Assembly (NCBI GenBank): GCA_015487975.1
Contig: WFOS01000095.1
Span: forward strand, 1 to 64,000
Source: Ardenticatena sp.
Lineage (GTDB): Bacteria > Chloroflexota > Anaerolineae > Ardenticatenales > Ardenticatenaceae
Length of the DNA stretch: 64,000 nucleotides
Reading direction: 5' to 3'
Position 1 is the stretch's first letter. Each line of letters begins with the position of its first letter. The position numbers and the translations under genes were made by a program. The notes beneath the pieces were generated by a model. That model searched no databases. It had not been told where the DNA came from and was given only the letters and a program-made list of their open reading frames with translations. Of the stretch, positions 1-9,009 are shown in pieces.

Positions 1-3
1 TCG

Positions 4-71
4 CTGCGCTGGCGCCGTCGGTCTGAAAACAGACGGGTGAATGGACGCCAACATGCTCTCAGCACTTCCTG
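4..71 (+). repeat. local direct repeat, copy 1
   Basis: This 68-bp stretch recurs 309 bp downstream at 313-380 with only a few mismatches. The core includes the shared words acagacgggtgaatggacg and ccaacatgctctcag. No gene covers it. It is probably part of a degenerate non-coding element or a local duplication. Its function is unknown. Confidence 0.85.
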
Positions 72-146
72 GTTTCGGGTACCACACCATCACGCCGTTG
101 CTGATGGTCTTGGGGCGGGGAGAACGGGATTGAAGCGCTGGGCCTG

Positions 147-225
147 AGGAGCGACGCACCTGCCAGGTGCGTCGCTCCTTGAAGTAACGTCAGGCGTGCT
201 TGCTGCTCGAGGTCAGGCGAGATGC
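147..225 (+). repeat. dispersed palindromic repeat element, copy 1
   Basis: A perfect 16-bp inverted repeat with a one-base centre (147-179, arm aggagcgacgcacctg) is followed by about 45 bp of flank. The same 79 bp recurs inverted at 35368-35446: the 33-bp palindrome is identical and the flank matches at 38 of 45 ungapped positions by my count. This looks like a REP- or MITE-like intergenic element. No transposase is nearby. Confidence 0.85.
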
Positions 226-312
226 GTTTGGATCCCTTGCTCACCCCATCCACTCGCCGTGCAGAGGGCTTTTCGAACGGTACCGGGTCGATTGCCACCA
301 CCAGTACGTTGG

Positions 313-380
313 CTGCGCTGGTGCCGTCGGCCTGGAAACAGACGGGTGAATGGACGCCAACATGCTCTCAGCGCGTCCTG
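313..380 (+). repeat. local direct repeat, copy 2
   Basis: Second copy of the 68-bp repeat at 4-71, same orientation. The rest of 1-507 holds no convincing gene; open frames there have no ribosome binding site and no recognisable product. Confidence 0.85.
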
Positions 381-444
381 TGTGGCTTGTGCCACGTTTT
401 CACTTCTTTGCAGAGATCTGGGTAATCACCAGGTGCCACCAGGC

Positions 445-474
445 TTGATACGGTATGCCCCTTCATGCTATGAT
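445..474 (+). promoter_or_regulatory. predicted sigma-70-type promoter
   Basis: TTGATA at 445-450 and TATGAT at 469-474 are separated by 18 bp. The predicted start of transcription, about 481, lies 27 bp before the zinc-ribbon gene. Seen by eye only. Confidence 0.55.
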
Positions 475-507
475 CGAGACTGGCGAGACCAAAAGCGGTG
501 CGATACG

Positions 508-849
508 ATGCCCCAGAACACATGCCCCATATGTGGCACAGACGGTGCCCGCAAAACCTACGCCAGAAAGCGTGGCGTTTTTTTCCTGCTGCTTGGGTTT
601 GCGCTTCTCGCTATAGGCCAGTTGCTGCTCTTCACCTGGTTTCCATCCATATCCCCCTGGATAGGCAACATCCATCCTGCTTACGACACGTTCGTCAAAA
701 CGCTGACATCCTCTACACTTGTTGCGCTTATCAACGCCCTGGGGCTCTTCATCTGTGGCTTTGGGGGCTGGCTCATCACCACACCGCAGTTCACATGCCA
801 GCAATGCCAGCATACCTGGTGGCGTGAACCAGAAGAAGAAAGCACCTGA
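508..849 (+). CDS. zinc-ribbon membrane protein, unknown function
   Basis: A 113-residue protein with a CPIC knuckle near the N-terminus and a CQQC knuckle near the C-terminus. The two pairs of cysteines could join into one zinc ribbon. Between them lie two hydrophobic segments (about residues 25-45 and 68-90), so both knuckles would face the same side, presumably the cytoplasm. I chose the ATG at 508 over an in-frame start at 196 because the upstream part lies in repeat DNA, is not hydrophobic, and precedes the predicted promoter. The ribosome binding site is weak. I do not recognise a family and assign no function. Confidence 0.65.
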   Translation: MPQNTCPICGTDGARKTYARKRGVFFLLLGFALLAIGQLLLFTWFPSISPWIGNIHPAYDTFVKTLTSSTLVALINALGLFICGFGGWLITTPQFTCQQCQHTWWREPEEEST

Positions 850-882
850 TCTTGCAACTTCCCCTTTCATGGAGGCAACACC

Positions 883-1554
883 ATGTGCGGACGTTACACA
901 CTCACTGCTGACGCATCCCACATTGCAGAGCGCTTTCAAGCGCGTTTCGAGCACGCCGACGCATGGCAGCCACACTACAACGCCGCACCATCACAACTTC
1001 TGCCCGTGGTGCGTTGGCACGACGAGCGCTGTATCGACCTTTTGCAATGGGGGCTCGTCCCTTCATGGGCTGACGACCCACGCATCGGCCATCGTCTCAT
1101 CAATGCCCGCGCCGAGACGGTTTTCGAAAAACCCAGTTTTCGCGCGGCAATACGGCGTCGGCGCTGCCTTGTGCCTGCGGATGGCTTCTACGAATGGAAG
1201 AAAACACCCCGCGGGAAACAACCCTACCGCATCATCCTCGAAGATGGCGGACTGTTTGCGTTTGCCGGCTTGTGGGAAGCATGGCACGATCCCCAAACTG
1301 GTGAAGTACTGGAAACATTTGCCATCATCACCACACATCCCAACGACCTTGTGGCCACACTCCATAATCGCATGCCGCTCATCCTGCATCCTGAACACGA
1401 AGCCGCCTGGCTCGACCCCACCACGCCTCACGACGAAATCGGCCTCATCCTGTCCACAACGTTCCCCGCCGAAAAGATGCGAGCCTACCCCGTCTCTCCC
1501 CGCGTCAACAACCCACGCTTCGACGACCCGGTGCTCATCCAGCCCCTCACCTGA
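883..1554 (+). CDS. yedK: SRAP-domain abasic-site DNA-crosslinking protein (YedK/HMCES family)
   Basis: The 223-residue protein begins MCGRYTL. After Met removal Cys2 is the family's nucleophile, which forms a covalent crosslink with abasic sites in single-stranded DNA and shields them. The other conserved residues are visible: Asn74 in NARAET, Glu104 in GFYEW and His161 in HNRMP. Length is normal for the family. A strong ribosome binding site (GGAGG) sits nine bases before the ATG. It stands alone between the zinc-ribbon gene and the carboxylase operon. No SOS box was recognised. Confidence 0.93.
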   Translation: MCGRYTLTADASHIAERFQARFEHADAWQPHYNAAPSQLLPVVRWHDERCIDLLQWGLVPSWADDPRIGHRLINARAETVFEKPSFRAAIRRRRCLVPADGFYEWKKTPRGKQPYRIILEDGGLFAFAGLWEAWHDPQTGEVLETFAIITTHPNDLVATLHNRMPLILHPEHEAAWLDPTTPHDEIGLILSTTFPAEKMRAYPVSPRVNNPRFDDPVLIQPLT

Positions 1555-1576
1555 CCCTCGACCAAAGGCCACCTGT

Positions 1577-1605
1577 TTGAACAGAAGGGCATCTTACGGT
1601 ATGCT
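1577..1605 (+). promoter_or_regulatory. predicted promoter of the carboxylase operon
   Basis: TTGAAC (1577-1582) and TATGCT (1600-1605) are spaced by 17 bp, 47 bp ahead of the mccB start codon. Visual match only. Confidence 0.55.
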
Positions 1606-1652
1606 TTGGCGCGTACCAGAACCTGAGGCAACGACGCCGGAGGAAAACACCG

Positions 1653-3263
1653 ATGGAAGTGCTCGAATCCCACATCAATCCAAACGACGAACGCTTCAAA
1701 GCCAATGCTGAACACAACCGCGCCCTTGTGGCCGAATTGAACGCGCGACTGGCTCAGGTACGCAAAGGGGGGCCACCCCGCGCCCACGAACGTCATCGTG
1801 AGCAGGGGAAACTGTTTGTGCGCGAACGTATCGAACGTTTGCTCGACCCAGGCTCGCCATTCCTGGAACTTTCGCCGCTCGCTGCATGGGACATGTACGA
1901 CAACCAGGCTCCCGCCGCCGGCATCGTCACGGGCATTGGGCGTGTCTCTGGGCAAGAGGTGATGATTGTTGCCAATGACGCCACTGTCAAAGGTGGCACC
2001 TACTTCCCCATGACGGTGAAGAAGCACCTGCGTGCCCAGCAAATTGCCGAAGAAAACCACCTGCCCTGCATCTACCTGGTGGACTCAGGTGGGGCATACC
2101 TGCCCATGCAAGATGAAGTTTTCCCCGACCGCGAACACTTTGGGCGCATTTTCTACAACCAGGCGCGGATGAGCGCCAAGGGCATTCCACAAATCGCGGT
2201 CGTGATGGGTTCGTGTACAGCTGGTGGGGCGTATGTGCCTGCCATGAGCGACGAGACGGTCATCGTCGAAGGCACAGGAACGATCTTCCTGGGGGGGCCA
2301 CCGCTGGTAAAAGCCGCTACGGGTGTGGAAGTGAGCGCCGAAGAATTGGGGGGCGCCGACGTGCACACACGCATCTCGGGCGTTGCCGACTACATGGCTG
2401 AAAATGACGAGCACGCCCTCGAAATTACGCGTGGCATTGTCGAGACCCTCAACCGCCGCAAGCAGGTTGACCTGGACATTGCCCCACCCGAGGACCCACT
2501 CTACGATCCAGAGGAACTCTACGGCATCGTGCCACGCACGCTCAAAGAAGTCTACGACGTGCGCGAAGTCATTGCCCGTATTGTGGACGGAAGCCGTTTC
2601 CGTGAATTCAAACCACGCTATGGTGATACGCTGGTCTGTGGATTTGCCCGCATTTATGGCTACCCCGTCGGCATCATCGCCAACAATGGCGTGCTGTTCA
2701 GCGAATCGGCACTCAAAGGTACGCACTTCATCGAACTCTGTACCATCCGTAAAATACCGTTGCTCTTCTTGCAAAACATCAGCGGCTTTATGGTTGGGAA
2801 AGAATATGAGCATGGCGGCATTGCCAAAGATGGTGCCAAAATGGTACACGCGGTCGCCAACGCTGCCGTCCCCAAACTGACCGTCATCATTGGCGGTTCG
2901 TTTGGGGCGGGCAACTACGGCATGTGTGGCCGCGCCTACGATCCGCGCTTTCTCTGGATGTGGCCGAATGCCCGTATCAGTGTCATGGGGGGTGAACAAG
3001 CTGCTAACGTTTTGCTGACCGTCAAACAAGACCAGTTGGCACGGCGCGGCCAGCCACCGATGACGCCCGAAGAACAGGAAGCGTTCAAGCGTCCCATTCT
3101 CGAAAAATACGAACGCGAAGGCAATCCATACTACTCAACCGCCCGTCTGTGGGATGATGGCATCATCGATCCGGCTGACACTCGCCGTATTCTAGGGCTG
3201 GCACTTTCCACCTGTCTGAACGCCCCCATTGGAGAGACGACGTATGGTGTTTTCCGCATGTAA
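1653..3263 (+). CDS. mccB: methylcrotonyl-CoA carboxylase, carboxyltransferase (beta) subunit
   Basis: The 536-residue carboxyltransferase moves the carboxyl group from carboxybiotin to 3-methylcrotonyl-CoA in leucine breakdown. It has the full two-crotonase-domain layout: the N-terminal half contains the oxyanion-type [16 protein letters not shown] stretch, typical of MCC beta rather than propionyl-CoA carboxylase, and the C-terminal half contains the [16 protein letters not shown] glycine loop. The ribosome binding site GGAGG precedes the ATG. Biotin carboxylase and carrier genes lie 3.6 kb downstream on the same strand, so the enzyme set is present but interrupted by three unrelated genes. 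A related acyl-CoA substrate such as geranyl-CoA cannot be excluded. Confidence 0.9.
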   Translation: MEVLESHINPNDERFKANAEHNRALVAELNARLAQVRKGGPPRAHERHREQGKLFVRERIERLLDPGSPFLELSPLAAWDMYDNQAPAAGIVTGIGRVSGQEVMIVANDATVKGGTYFPMTVKKHLRAQQIAEENHLPCIYLVDSGGAYLPMQDEVFPDREHFGRIFYNQARMSAKGIPQIAVVMGSCTAGGAYVPAMSDETVIVEGTGTIFLGGPPLVKAATGVEVSAEELGGADVHTRISGVADYMAENDEHALEITRGIVETLNRRKQVDLDIAPPEDPLYDPEELYGIVPRTLKEVYDVREVIARIVDGSRFREFKPRYGDTLVCGFARIYGYPVGIIANNGVLFSESALKGTHFIELCTIRKIPLLFLQNISGFMVGKEYEHGGIAKDGAKMVHAVANAAVPKLTVIIGGSFGAGNYGMCGRAYDPRFLWMWPNARISVMGGEQAANVLLTVKQDQLARRGQPPMTPEEQEAFKRPILEKYEREGNPYYSTARLWDDGIIDPADTRRILGLALSTCLNAPIGETTYGVFRM

Positions 3264-3314
3264 ACACTTGGCAACAACCATTCATACCTAGGGAGCAACC
3301 GAAATCAGGACACT

Positions 3315-4655
3315 ATGAACATACTCATCATTCTCAGCATCCTGAGCATACTCATTCTGATCAACGCCCTCTACGTGGCAGGCGAATTTTCTTTTGTCAG
3401 CGCCCGCCATTCACGGCTTGCCCAAATGGCCGAAGAAGGCAACCGCCTGGCAGCCAGCCTGCACCGCTTCCTCGACGACCGCCGCAATCTCGACAATGTG
3501 GTCGCAGCGTGCCAGCTGGGCATCACCGTCTCTAGCCTTGTGCTGGGGTACTACGGTCAGGCACAACTCTCGCCGATCGTCGCCAATCTGCTGCTCGAAA
3601 TTGGCATTGAAAGCGAAGCTGCCGCTCTTTCCGTCTCGGCAACAACGGTCCTCATCGGACTGACCATTGCCCAGGTCATCTTTGGCGAACTCGTTCCCAA
3701 AAATATCGCGGTCCAATACCCCGAACGGCTCGCCCTGACGACCTATGTGCCGCTGCAATGGTCACTGCGGCTCTTTCGGCCACTGATCATCATCTTCAAC
3801 GGAAGTGGTAACCTGCTCTTGCATCTTCTCGGGCAGGAACCCGTCAGCGAATCCGCCAGCCATCTCCATTCCCCCGACGAACTGCTTATGCTCGTCGAGG
3901 AAAGCAGCGAAGGTGGGGTGCTCGACAAAATCGAGCGCCATTTGCTGCTGAACACCCTGCGCCTACGCGAACTCAACGCGCGGCAAGTCATGATTCCACG
4001 CACACGCATCGTCGCCGACCCTGCATCCCTGACCGTGGAGCAACTCTTCGAACGCCTGGCGGCGTCACCCTACTCGCGTATGCCGCTCTACGAAGGCACG
4101 ATCGACAACATCGTCGGGCTGGTCCACCTCAAAACACTCTTCTGCCTCAAACGTGAGCGCCCTCACGCTCGCGGCACCGACATTATGCAACCTGTGCTCA
4201 TGGTGCCTGAAAGCATGGACGTGGAAAAACTCTTCCTACGCTTGCAGAGCCGCAATGAATCTGTTGCCATCGTGCTCGATGAGTATGGCGGCACCGCAGG
4301 CATGGTGACGCTGGAAGACATTTTGGAGGAAATTTTCGGCGAAATTCAAGATGAATTCGACACCGAAATTTCCCCCGTCTTTGTGGACAAAGAGCAGAAA
4401 CGACTCTGTGTGCGTGGCGACGTGCTCATCAGTGACCTGAACGAGTGGCTCGATCTCTACCTGGACAACGACGAAGTAGATACCATCGCTGGGTATGTCT
4501 TGTTGCAGCTGGGGCGTCTTCCCGAAGAAGGCGAGAGCATCCCGCTGGGCGAAAAGCAAGCACGAATCGAAAAAATGGAAGGGCACACCGTTCTGCAGCT
4601 CAGCATTCCACTCAACGACGAAGAACTGAAAAAGATCGAGGATGTGATTCCATGA
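3315..4655 (+). CDS. CNNM/CorC-type membrane protein (DUF21-CBS-CorC_HlyC), copy 1
   Basis: A 446-residue protein with an N-terminal DUF21 region of about four membrane segments (residues 1-180), then a pair of CBS domains (about 200-335, with the EYGGTAGMVTLEDILEEI signature) and a C-terminal CorC_HlyC domain. Related proteins are implicated in divalent cation (Mg/Co) transport or efflux; annotation as hemolysin is historical. The stop codon overlaps the start of the second, paralogous gene by four bases (ATGA), so the pair is probably translationally coupled and may form heterodimers. Confidence 0.88.
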   Translation: MNILIILSILSILILINALYVAGEFSFVSARHSRLAQMAEEGNRLAASLHRFLDDRRNLDNVVAACQLGITVSSLVLGYYGQAQLSPIVANLLLEIGIESEAAALSVSATTVLIGLTIAQVIFGELVPKNIAVQYPERLALTTYVPLQWSLRLFRPLIIIFNGSGNLLLHLLGQEPVSESASHLHSPDELLMLVEESSEGGVLDKIERHLLLNTLRLRELNARQVMIPRTRIVADPASLTVEQLFERLAASPYSRMPLYEGTIDNIVGLVHLKTLFCLKRERPHARGTDIMQPVLMVPESMDVEKLFLRLQSRNESVAIVLDEYGGTAGMVTLEDILEEIFGEIQDEFDTEISPVFVDKEQKRLCVRGDVLISDLNEWLDLYLDNDEVDTIAGYVLLQLGRLPEEGESIPLGEKQARIEKMEGHTVLQLSIPLNDEELKKIEDVIP

Positions 4656-6013
4656 TGACCTACCTTGTGCCCATTCTCATCATCACCATCTTGATTCTGC
4701 TCAACGGCGTATTCGTGGCGGCGGAATTCGCCATTGTTGCCGCCCCTCGTGGTCGGATTGCCCAACGTGCCGAAGCAGGCGACGCCCGCGCCCGCTGGGT
4801 GCTCAGCATCTTGCGTGACCCCGAACGCCAGACACTCTACATCACCACCGCACAAGTGGGGATTACCATCGTCAGCCTGGGGTTGGGCATGTACGGAGAA
4901 CATACCCTTGCCCAATGGCTTGTGGGACCGCTGGAACATCTGGGCCGTCTGGCTAAACCCGCCGCCCACACCGTCGCCACCATCATCTCGGTCGGTTTTC
5001 TGACATACCTGCATGTCGTCATTGGCGAAATGGTGCCCAAGTCGCTCGCGTTGCAATCCGCCGAGCGCACCGTCCTGCAACTGGTTTGGCCCATGCGCCT
5101 GACGGAACTGCTCTTCAAGCCCATCATTACAGTGCTCAACACGTTGGGCGGGCTCATCACCCGTGCACTGGGCATTCCAGCTGCGAGCGCCCATGAACGT
5201 CTCATGACCATCGAAGAGCTCGAATACATCGTCGAAGAAAGCGAAGGTGTTTTCGAAAAAACCGAACAACTCTTCCTGGAAAACATCTTCGACTTCGCCG
5301 AGCGCACCGTTGGGATGATTATGACGCCCCGCACACGTATCGTCGGCATCCCCGTCCATGCCACCTACGGTGAAGTCGCCATGCTCATCTGCGAAGCGGG
5401 ATATTCACGCTACCCCGTCTACGATGGCACGCTGGATAACATCGTCGGCATCCTCTACGTCAAAGATTTGGCACGCTACGAGGTCACCAAACCGCAACAA
5501 CCGTTCGACCTGCGCGAAATTGCCACCCAGCGCAAACCGCTCTACGTCTTCGAGTCTCTGCCACTCGAAGATATGCTCATCCGTTTCCGCGAAGCCCACA
5601 CCCAAATTGCGATCGTCTTGGATGAGTATGGTGGCACCGCAGGCTTGATCACCATGGAAGATCTCATGGAAGAAGTCGTCGGCGAAATCGTGGACAAATT
5701 CGAGCGCGAACGTGAAACCGCCCCCTACGAAATCGAAGCCGAAGGACGCATTCTCGTGCGTGGCGATCTTCTCCTGGATGAACTCAACCAACACTTCGAT
5801 CTCAACATCGAACATGAAGACGTGGACACGGTCGGGGGGCTGATTATGGCTCTGCTGGAACGTGTGCCCCAGGAAGGCGACCGTGTTGAATGGCAAGGGA
5901 TACTCTTCGAAGTGCTCGAAATGGATGGGCGTGCTGTTCGCCGTGCACGGCTCATTCTGCCCACCAAGAATGAATCTGCACCTTCGACAGAACAAGACGA
6001 AGAGGATGCATAA
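4652..6013 (+). CDS. CNNM/CorC-type membrane protein (DUF21-CBS-CorC_HlyC), copy 2
   Basis: A 453-residue paralogue of the preceding gene with the same order: N-terminal transmembrane DUF21, two CBS domains with an [18 protein letters not shown] stretch, and a CorC_HlyC domain, ending in an acidic tail. The start at 4652 gives the ATGA overlap with the upstream gene; an ATG three bases later is equally possible. A longer open frame runs upstream but lies inside the first gene. The tandem arrangement suggests an ancient duplication. Substrate cation is unknown. Confidence 0.88.
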   Translation: MMTYLVPILIITILILLNGVFVAAEFAIVAAPRGRIAQRAEAGDARARWVLSILRDPERQTLYITTAQVGITIVSLGLGMYGEHTLAQWLVGPLEHLGRLAKPAAHTVATIISVGFLTYLHVVIGEMVPKSLALQSAERTVLQLVWPMRLTELLFKPIITVLNTLGGLITRALGIPAASAHERLMTIEELEYIVEESEGVFEKTEQLFLENIFDFAERTVGMIMTPRTRIVGIPVHATYGEVAMLICEAGYSRYPVYDGTLDNIVGILYVKDLARYEVTKPQQPFDLREIATQRKPLYVFESLPLEDMLIRFREAHTQIAIVLDEYGGTAGLITMEDLMEEVVGEIVDKFERERETAPYEIEAEGRILVRGDLLLDELNQHFDLNIEHEDVDTVGGLIMALLERVPQEGDRVEWQGILFEVLEMDGRAVRRARLILPTKNESAPSTEQDEEDA

Positions 6014-6017
6014 CGTG

Positions 6018-6884
6018 ATGCAATTCGCCATCAACTATTCGCCCGAAGCTGCTGAACTCTACACCGAAGGGGCTATCACGTTCGACATGTTCAAATGCCC
6101 CGACTGGCCCGACCTGATTGCCAAAGCAGAGCGTCTGGCTCCCACCTACGTGCACTTCCCTCTCCACGCGGGGCTTTCGGCAAACGACCTCGACACCCGT
6201 GCCGCAGATATCGCCCACTGGCTGAACACCACCAACACGCGCTTTGTCAACACCCACCTCTACCTGCCCGATGAAAGCGGCGTTACGCCCACCAATGCCG
6301 AAACAGCCCTGCGCGAGCACCTGCATACCCTGACCATCCGCTGGGGGCGCGAACGTGTCATAGCCGAGAACATCCCCCACAAGCCTGGCGAAAGTCCTCT
6401 GCGCCGCGCCGTTGTCGAACCAACGCTCATTCGCCGCGTTGTGGAAGCGACCGATTGCGGCTTTCTGCTCGACGTCTCACATGCCTGGATTACCGCGCAA
6501 ACGCTGGGGATCCCCCCGCGCGATTACATCAGCCAGTTGCCGGTCGAGCGTCTGCGTGAACTCCACATCACCGGCATCATGTGGCTCGATACGCCCACAT
6601 ACGAACGCCTGCTCAAAAATACCGACGTTCATGTGAACTGGACAGGCGAGCAGTGGGTTGACCATATGGCCATGACCGAAAACGAATGGGAACTGCTTGC
6701 CTGGGCACTCGACAACATCCGCAGTGGCCATTGGGGGACCCCATGGGTGATTACGTTCGAATATGGTGGCGTGGGGCCTCTCTTCCGTCTGTTCAGCGAA
6801 CGCACAGTCATTGCCACGCAGGTCCCACGCTTTATGCAGATGGTTCACGGCACGCAGCCCATGCAACACGAACCACACCCCTGA
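6018..6884 (+). CDS. TIM-barrel protein resembling DUF692/MNIO oxidases
   Basis: A 288-residue protein with the look of a xylose-isomerase-like TIM barrel. It has features of DUF692 (multinuclear non-haem iron oxidases such as MbnB and TglH): AEN at 116-118, LLDVSHAWI at 150-158 followed by PRDYISQLP, the LRELHITG strand with His183, and FEYGG near 247-251. Family members modify peptide precursors. No precursor peptide or partner protein is visible here. The start at 6018 (ATG) is preferred; GTG 6015 and ATG 6006 are alternatives, the last overlapping the previous gene. It sits inside the carboxylase operon. The family call is tentative. Confidence 0.6.
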   Translation: MQFAINYSPEAAELYTEGAITFDMFKCPDWPDLIAKAERLAPTYVHFPLHAGLSANDLDTRAADIAHWLNTTNTRFVNTHLYLPDESGVTPTNAETALREHLHTLTIRWGRERVIAENIPHKPGESPLRRAVVEPTLIRRVVEATDCGFLLDVSHAWITAQTLGIPPRDYISQLPVERLRELHITGIMWLDTPTYERLLKNTDVHVNWTGEQWVDHMAMTENEWELLAWALDNIRSGHWGTPWVITFEYGGVGPLFRLFSERTVIATQVPRFMQMVHGTQPMQHEPHP

Positions 6885-6912
6885 AACGACAATCAGAGAG
6901 GAGTAGTCGACG

Positions 6913-8421
6913 ATGACGAATCCGCCATTCGAAAAAATTCTCATCGCCAACCGCGGTGAAATTGCTGTGCGTATTATCCGCGCCTGCCACGAGCTCGGCG
7001 TGCGCACCGTTGCAGTGTATTCGGACGCTGACGCGCACGCCCGCCATGTCTTCCTGGCCGACGAAGCCGTTTACATTGGCGCCGCTCCAGCCACAGACTC
7101 CTACCTGCGAGCCGAACGCATCATCGAAGCCGCACAACGAACCGGCGCACGAGCGATCCACCCCGGCTATGGCTTCCTCTCCGAGAACGCCGATTTCGCT
7201 CAGGCCGTTCACGACGCCGGGTTGGTCTTCATTGGCCCATCCCCAGATGCGATCCGTGCGATGGGGAGCAAAACCGCCGCCCGCGAAACCATGCAACGCG
7301 CTGGTGTCCCCGTGGTGCCTGGCTATCAGGGTGGCGGCTCTTTCGACGAATACGCCGCCGCCGCCGAACGTATCGGCTACCCAGTTCTGGTGAAGGCCGC
7401 CGCTGGTGGTGGGGGAAAAGGCATGCGCATCGTCGAACATCCCGACGATCTACGGCACGCCATCGAAACAGCTCAACGTGAAGCCCAAAAAGCCTTTGGC
7501 GATGGGCGTATCTACCTCGAAAAATACGTGCGCGACCCCCATCACGTCGAAGTGCAAATTCTGGCAGACGCCCACGGCACCGTCCTGCACTTGTGCGAAC
7601 GCGAATGCTCGGTCCAGCGCCGCCACCAGAAAATCATCGAAGAAAGCCCGTCCCCCCTGCTCGACGACACGTTGCGCGAGCGCATGGGCGCCGCGGCAGT
7701 CGCCGCCGCTCGCGCCGCAGGCTATGTCAACGCTGGCACGGTCGAGTTTCTGGTCGATGCCGACCGCAACTTCTACTTCCTCGAAATGAACACCCGTTTA
7801 CAGGTCGAACATCCCGTGACGGAGCTTGTCATCGGCATTGATCTGGTGAAATGGCAACTGCGTATCGCCGCTGGTCATCCTCTTCCCTTCACCCAAAACG
7901 ACATCCGCCAGCGAGGGCACGCCATCGAATGCCGCATCTACGCCGAAGACCCCGCCAACGGCTTTCTGCCTGCAACGGGTACCATCCTCAAAGCAGTCGA
8001 ACCATCCGCCCCTTGGGTGCGTGTGGATACAGGCGTAGGCACTGGCGATACCATCACCCACTACTACGACCCTATGATTGCCAAGCTCATTGTTTGGGGG
8101 GAAACCCGCACCGACGCCATCGCCCGCATGCAGCACGCGCTGCATGAGTACGTGCTGCTTGGTATCACGAACAACATCCCCTTCCTGCTCGACGTCCTTC
8201 GACATCCTGATTTTCAGCAAGGGCGTATCACGACCGATTGGGTGGAAAACACCATGCTCCCGTGGATGCCACCACAGCCGTCCATCACTGATGATGTGCT
8301 CATCGCTGCAGCATTAGCCGATATGCTCGAACAAACAGCACCAATGGTCAGTTCTACACCGACAGCACAGGCTGGCGACCCCTATAGCCCGTGGAACATC
8401 GCCGACCGATTCGGACGATGA
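6913..8421 (+). CDS. mccA: biotin carboxylase subunit of an acyl-CoA carboxylase
   Basis: A 502-residue ATP-dependent biotin carboxylase. Visible landmarks are the N-terminal KILIANRGEIAVRI, the glycine-rich ATP loop AAGGGGKGMRIV, HHVEVQILAD, the RECSVQRRHQKIIEE active-site stretch and EMNTRLQVEHPVTE. It stops before any biotinyl domain; the carrier is a separate gene 90 bp downstream. With the beta subunit at 1653 it most likely makes methylcrotonyl-CoA carboxylase, with the alpha subunit split into two genes. It could instead serve several acyl-CoA carboxylases. A strong GAGAGGAG ribosome binding site precedes the ATG. Confidence 0.9.
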   Translation: MTNPPFEKILIANRGEIAVRIIRACHELGVRTVAVYSDADAHARHVFLADEAVYIGAAPATDSYLRAERIIEAAQRTGARAIHPGYGFLSENADFAQAVHDAGLVFIGPSPDAIRAMGSKTAARETMQRAGVPVVPGYQGGGSFDEYAAAAERIGYPVLVKAAAGGGGKGMRIVEHPDDLRHAIETAQREAQKAFGDGRIYLEKYVRDPHHVEVQILADAHGTVLHLCERECSVQRRHQKIIEESPSPLLDDTLRERMGAAAVAAARAAGYVNAGTVEFLVDADRNFYFLEMNTRLQVEHPVTELVIGIDLVKWQLRIAAGHPLPFTQNDIRQRGHAIECRIYAEDPANGFLPATGTILKAVEPSAPWVRVDTGVGTGDTITHYYDPMIAKLIVWGETRTDAIARMQHALHEYVLLGITNNIPFLLDVLRHPDFQQGRITTDWVENTMLPWMPPQPSITDDVLIAAALADMLEQTAPMVSSTPTAQAGDPYSPWNIADRFGR

Positions 8422-8511
8422 ACAAAATGCTTGCCAGCCACCTGGTGGCAAACAGCCACTTTTCATGATGAAACCATACAACGGAAGCGAGCCCACACGT
8501 GGAGAGCACAC

Positions 8512-9009
8512 ATGGAACGTTATTACGAACACAATGGCGACATCTACACTGTCCGTATCGAATCGCTGGGTGAGATTTTTCGCATTACTATCGGTGACCG
8601 CCAGTACGACGTCGAAGCCACGCTGGTCGAAACAGGCCACCTGCGTGCCATCGTCGAAGGCCGCCGTCTTGACGTGTTCACAGCGCGACAGGAGCGCAAC
8701 CGATATGTCGCCCTCAACGGCACAACCTACCACCTGCATCAGCGCGCCAGCAAACGCAAACGGCGCGTCGGCGAACAAAGTGGCGGCACCCTCGAAGCGC
8801 AAATGCCTGGACAGGTGGTCAACGTGCTGGTGAAAGAAGGTGACCACGTTCAGGCGGGACAACCACTCGTGATTCTGGAAGCCATGAAAATGGAGCTTCG
8901 CATCACAGCCCCGGCGGATGGTGTTGTAGCCAAACTCTACTGCCAGCCGGGCGATGTGGTAGAACGCGGGCAAAAACTGGTAGATATGGCTGATGAACCC
9001 GAAACGTAG
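8512..9009 (+). CDS. biotin carboxyl carrier protein
   Basis: A 165-residue protein. The C-terminal half is a biotinyl domain with the biotinylation motif EAMKM; Lys126 would carry biotin. The N-terminal 80 residues are a small beta-rich domain resembling the BT linker region that docks biotin carboxylase to the carboxyltransferase in alpha subunits of PCC/MCC-type enzymes. The ATG at 8512 was chosen over an upstream in-frame start because it begins the recognisable domain. It overlaps the next gene by 17 bp. Confidence 0.88.
   Translation: MERYYEHNGDIYTVRIESLGEIFRITIGDRQYDVEATLVETGHLRAIVEGRRLDVFTARQERNRYVALNGTTYHLHQRASKRKRRVGEQSGGTLEAQMPGQVVNVLVKEGDHVQAGQPLVILEAMKMELRITAPADGVVAKLYCQPGDVVERGQKLVDMADEPET

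Noticed and set aside
196-507. N-terminal extension of the zinc-ribbon gene to an ATG at 196
   Set aside because: The extension is translated repeat DNA, precedes the predicted promoter at 445-474, and would add an unstructured Arg/Pro-rich segment.
8430-8455. Hairpin ttgcca/tggcaa between biotin carboxylase and carrier genes
   Set aside because: Short stem without a U run; operon continuity argues against termination. Kept as a possible mRNA processing feature only.
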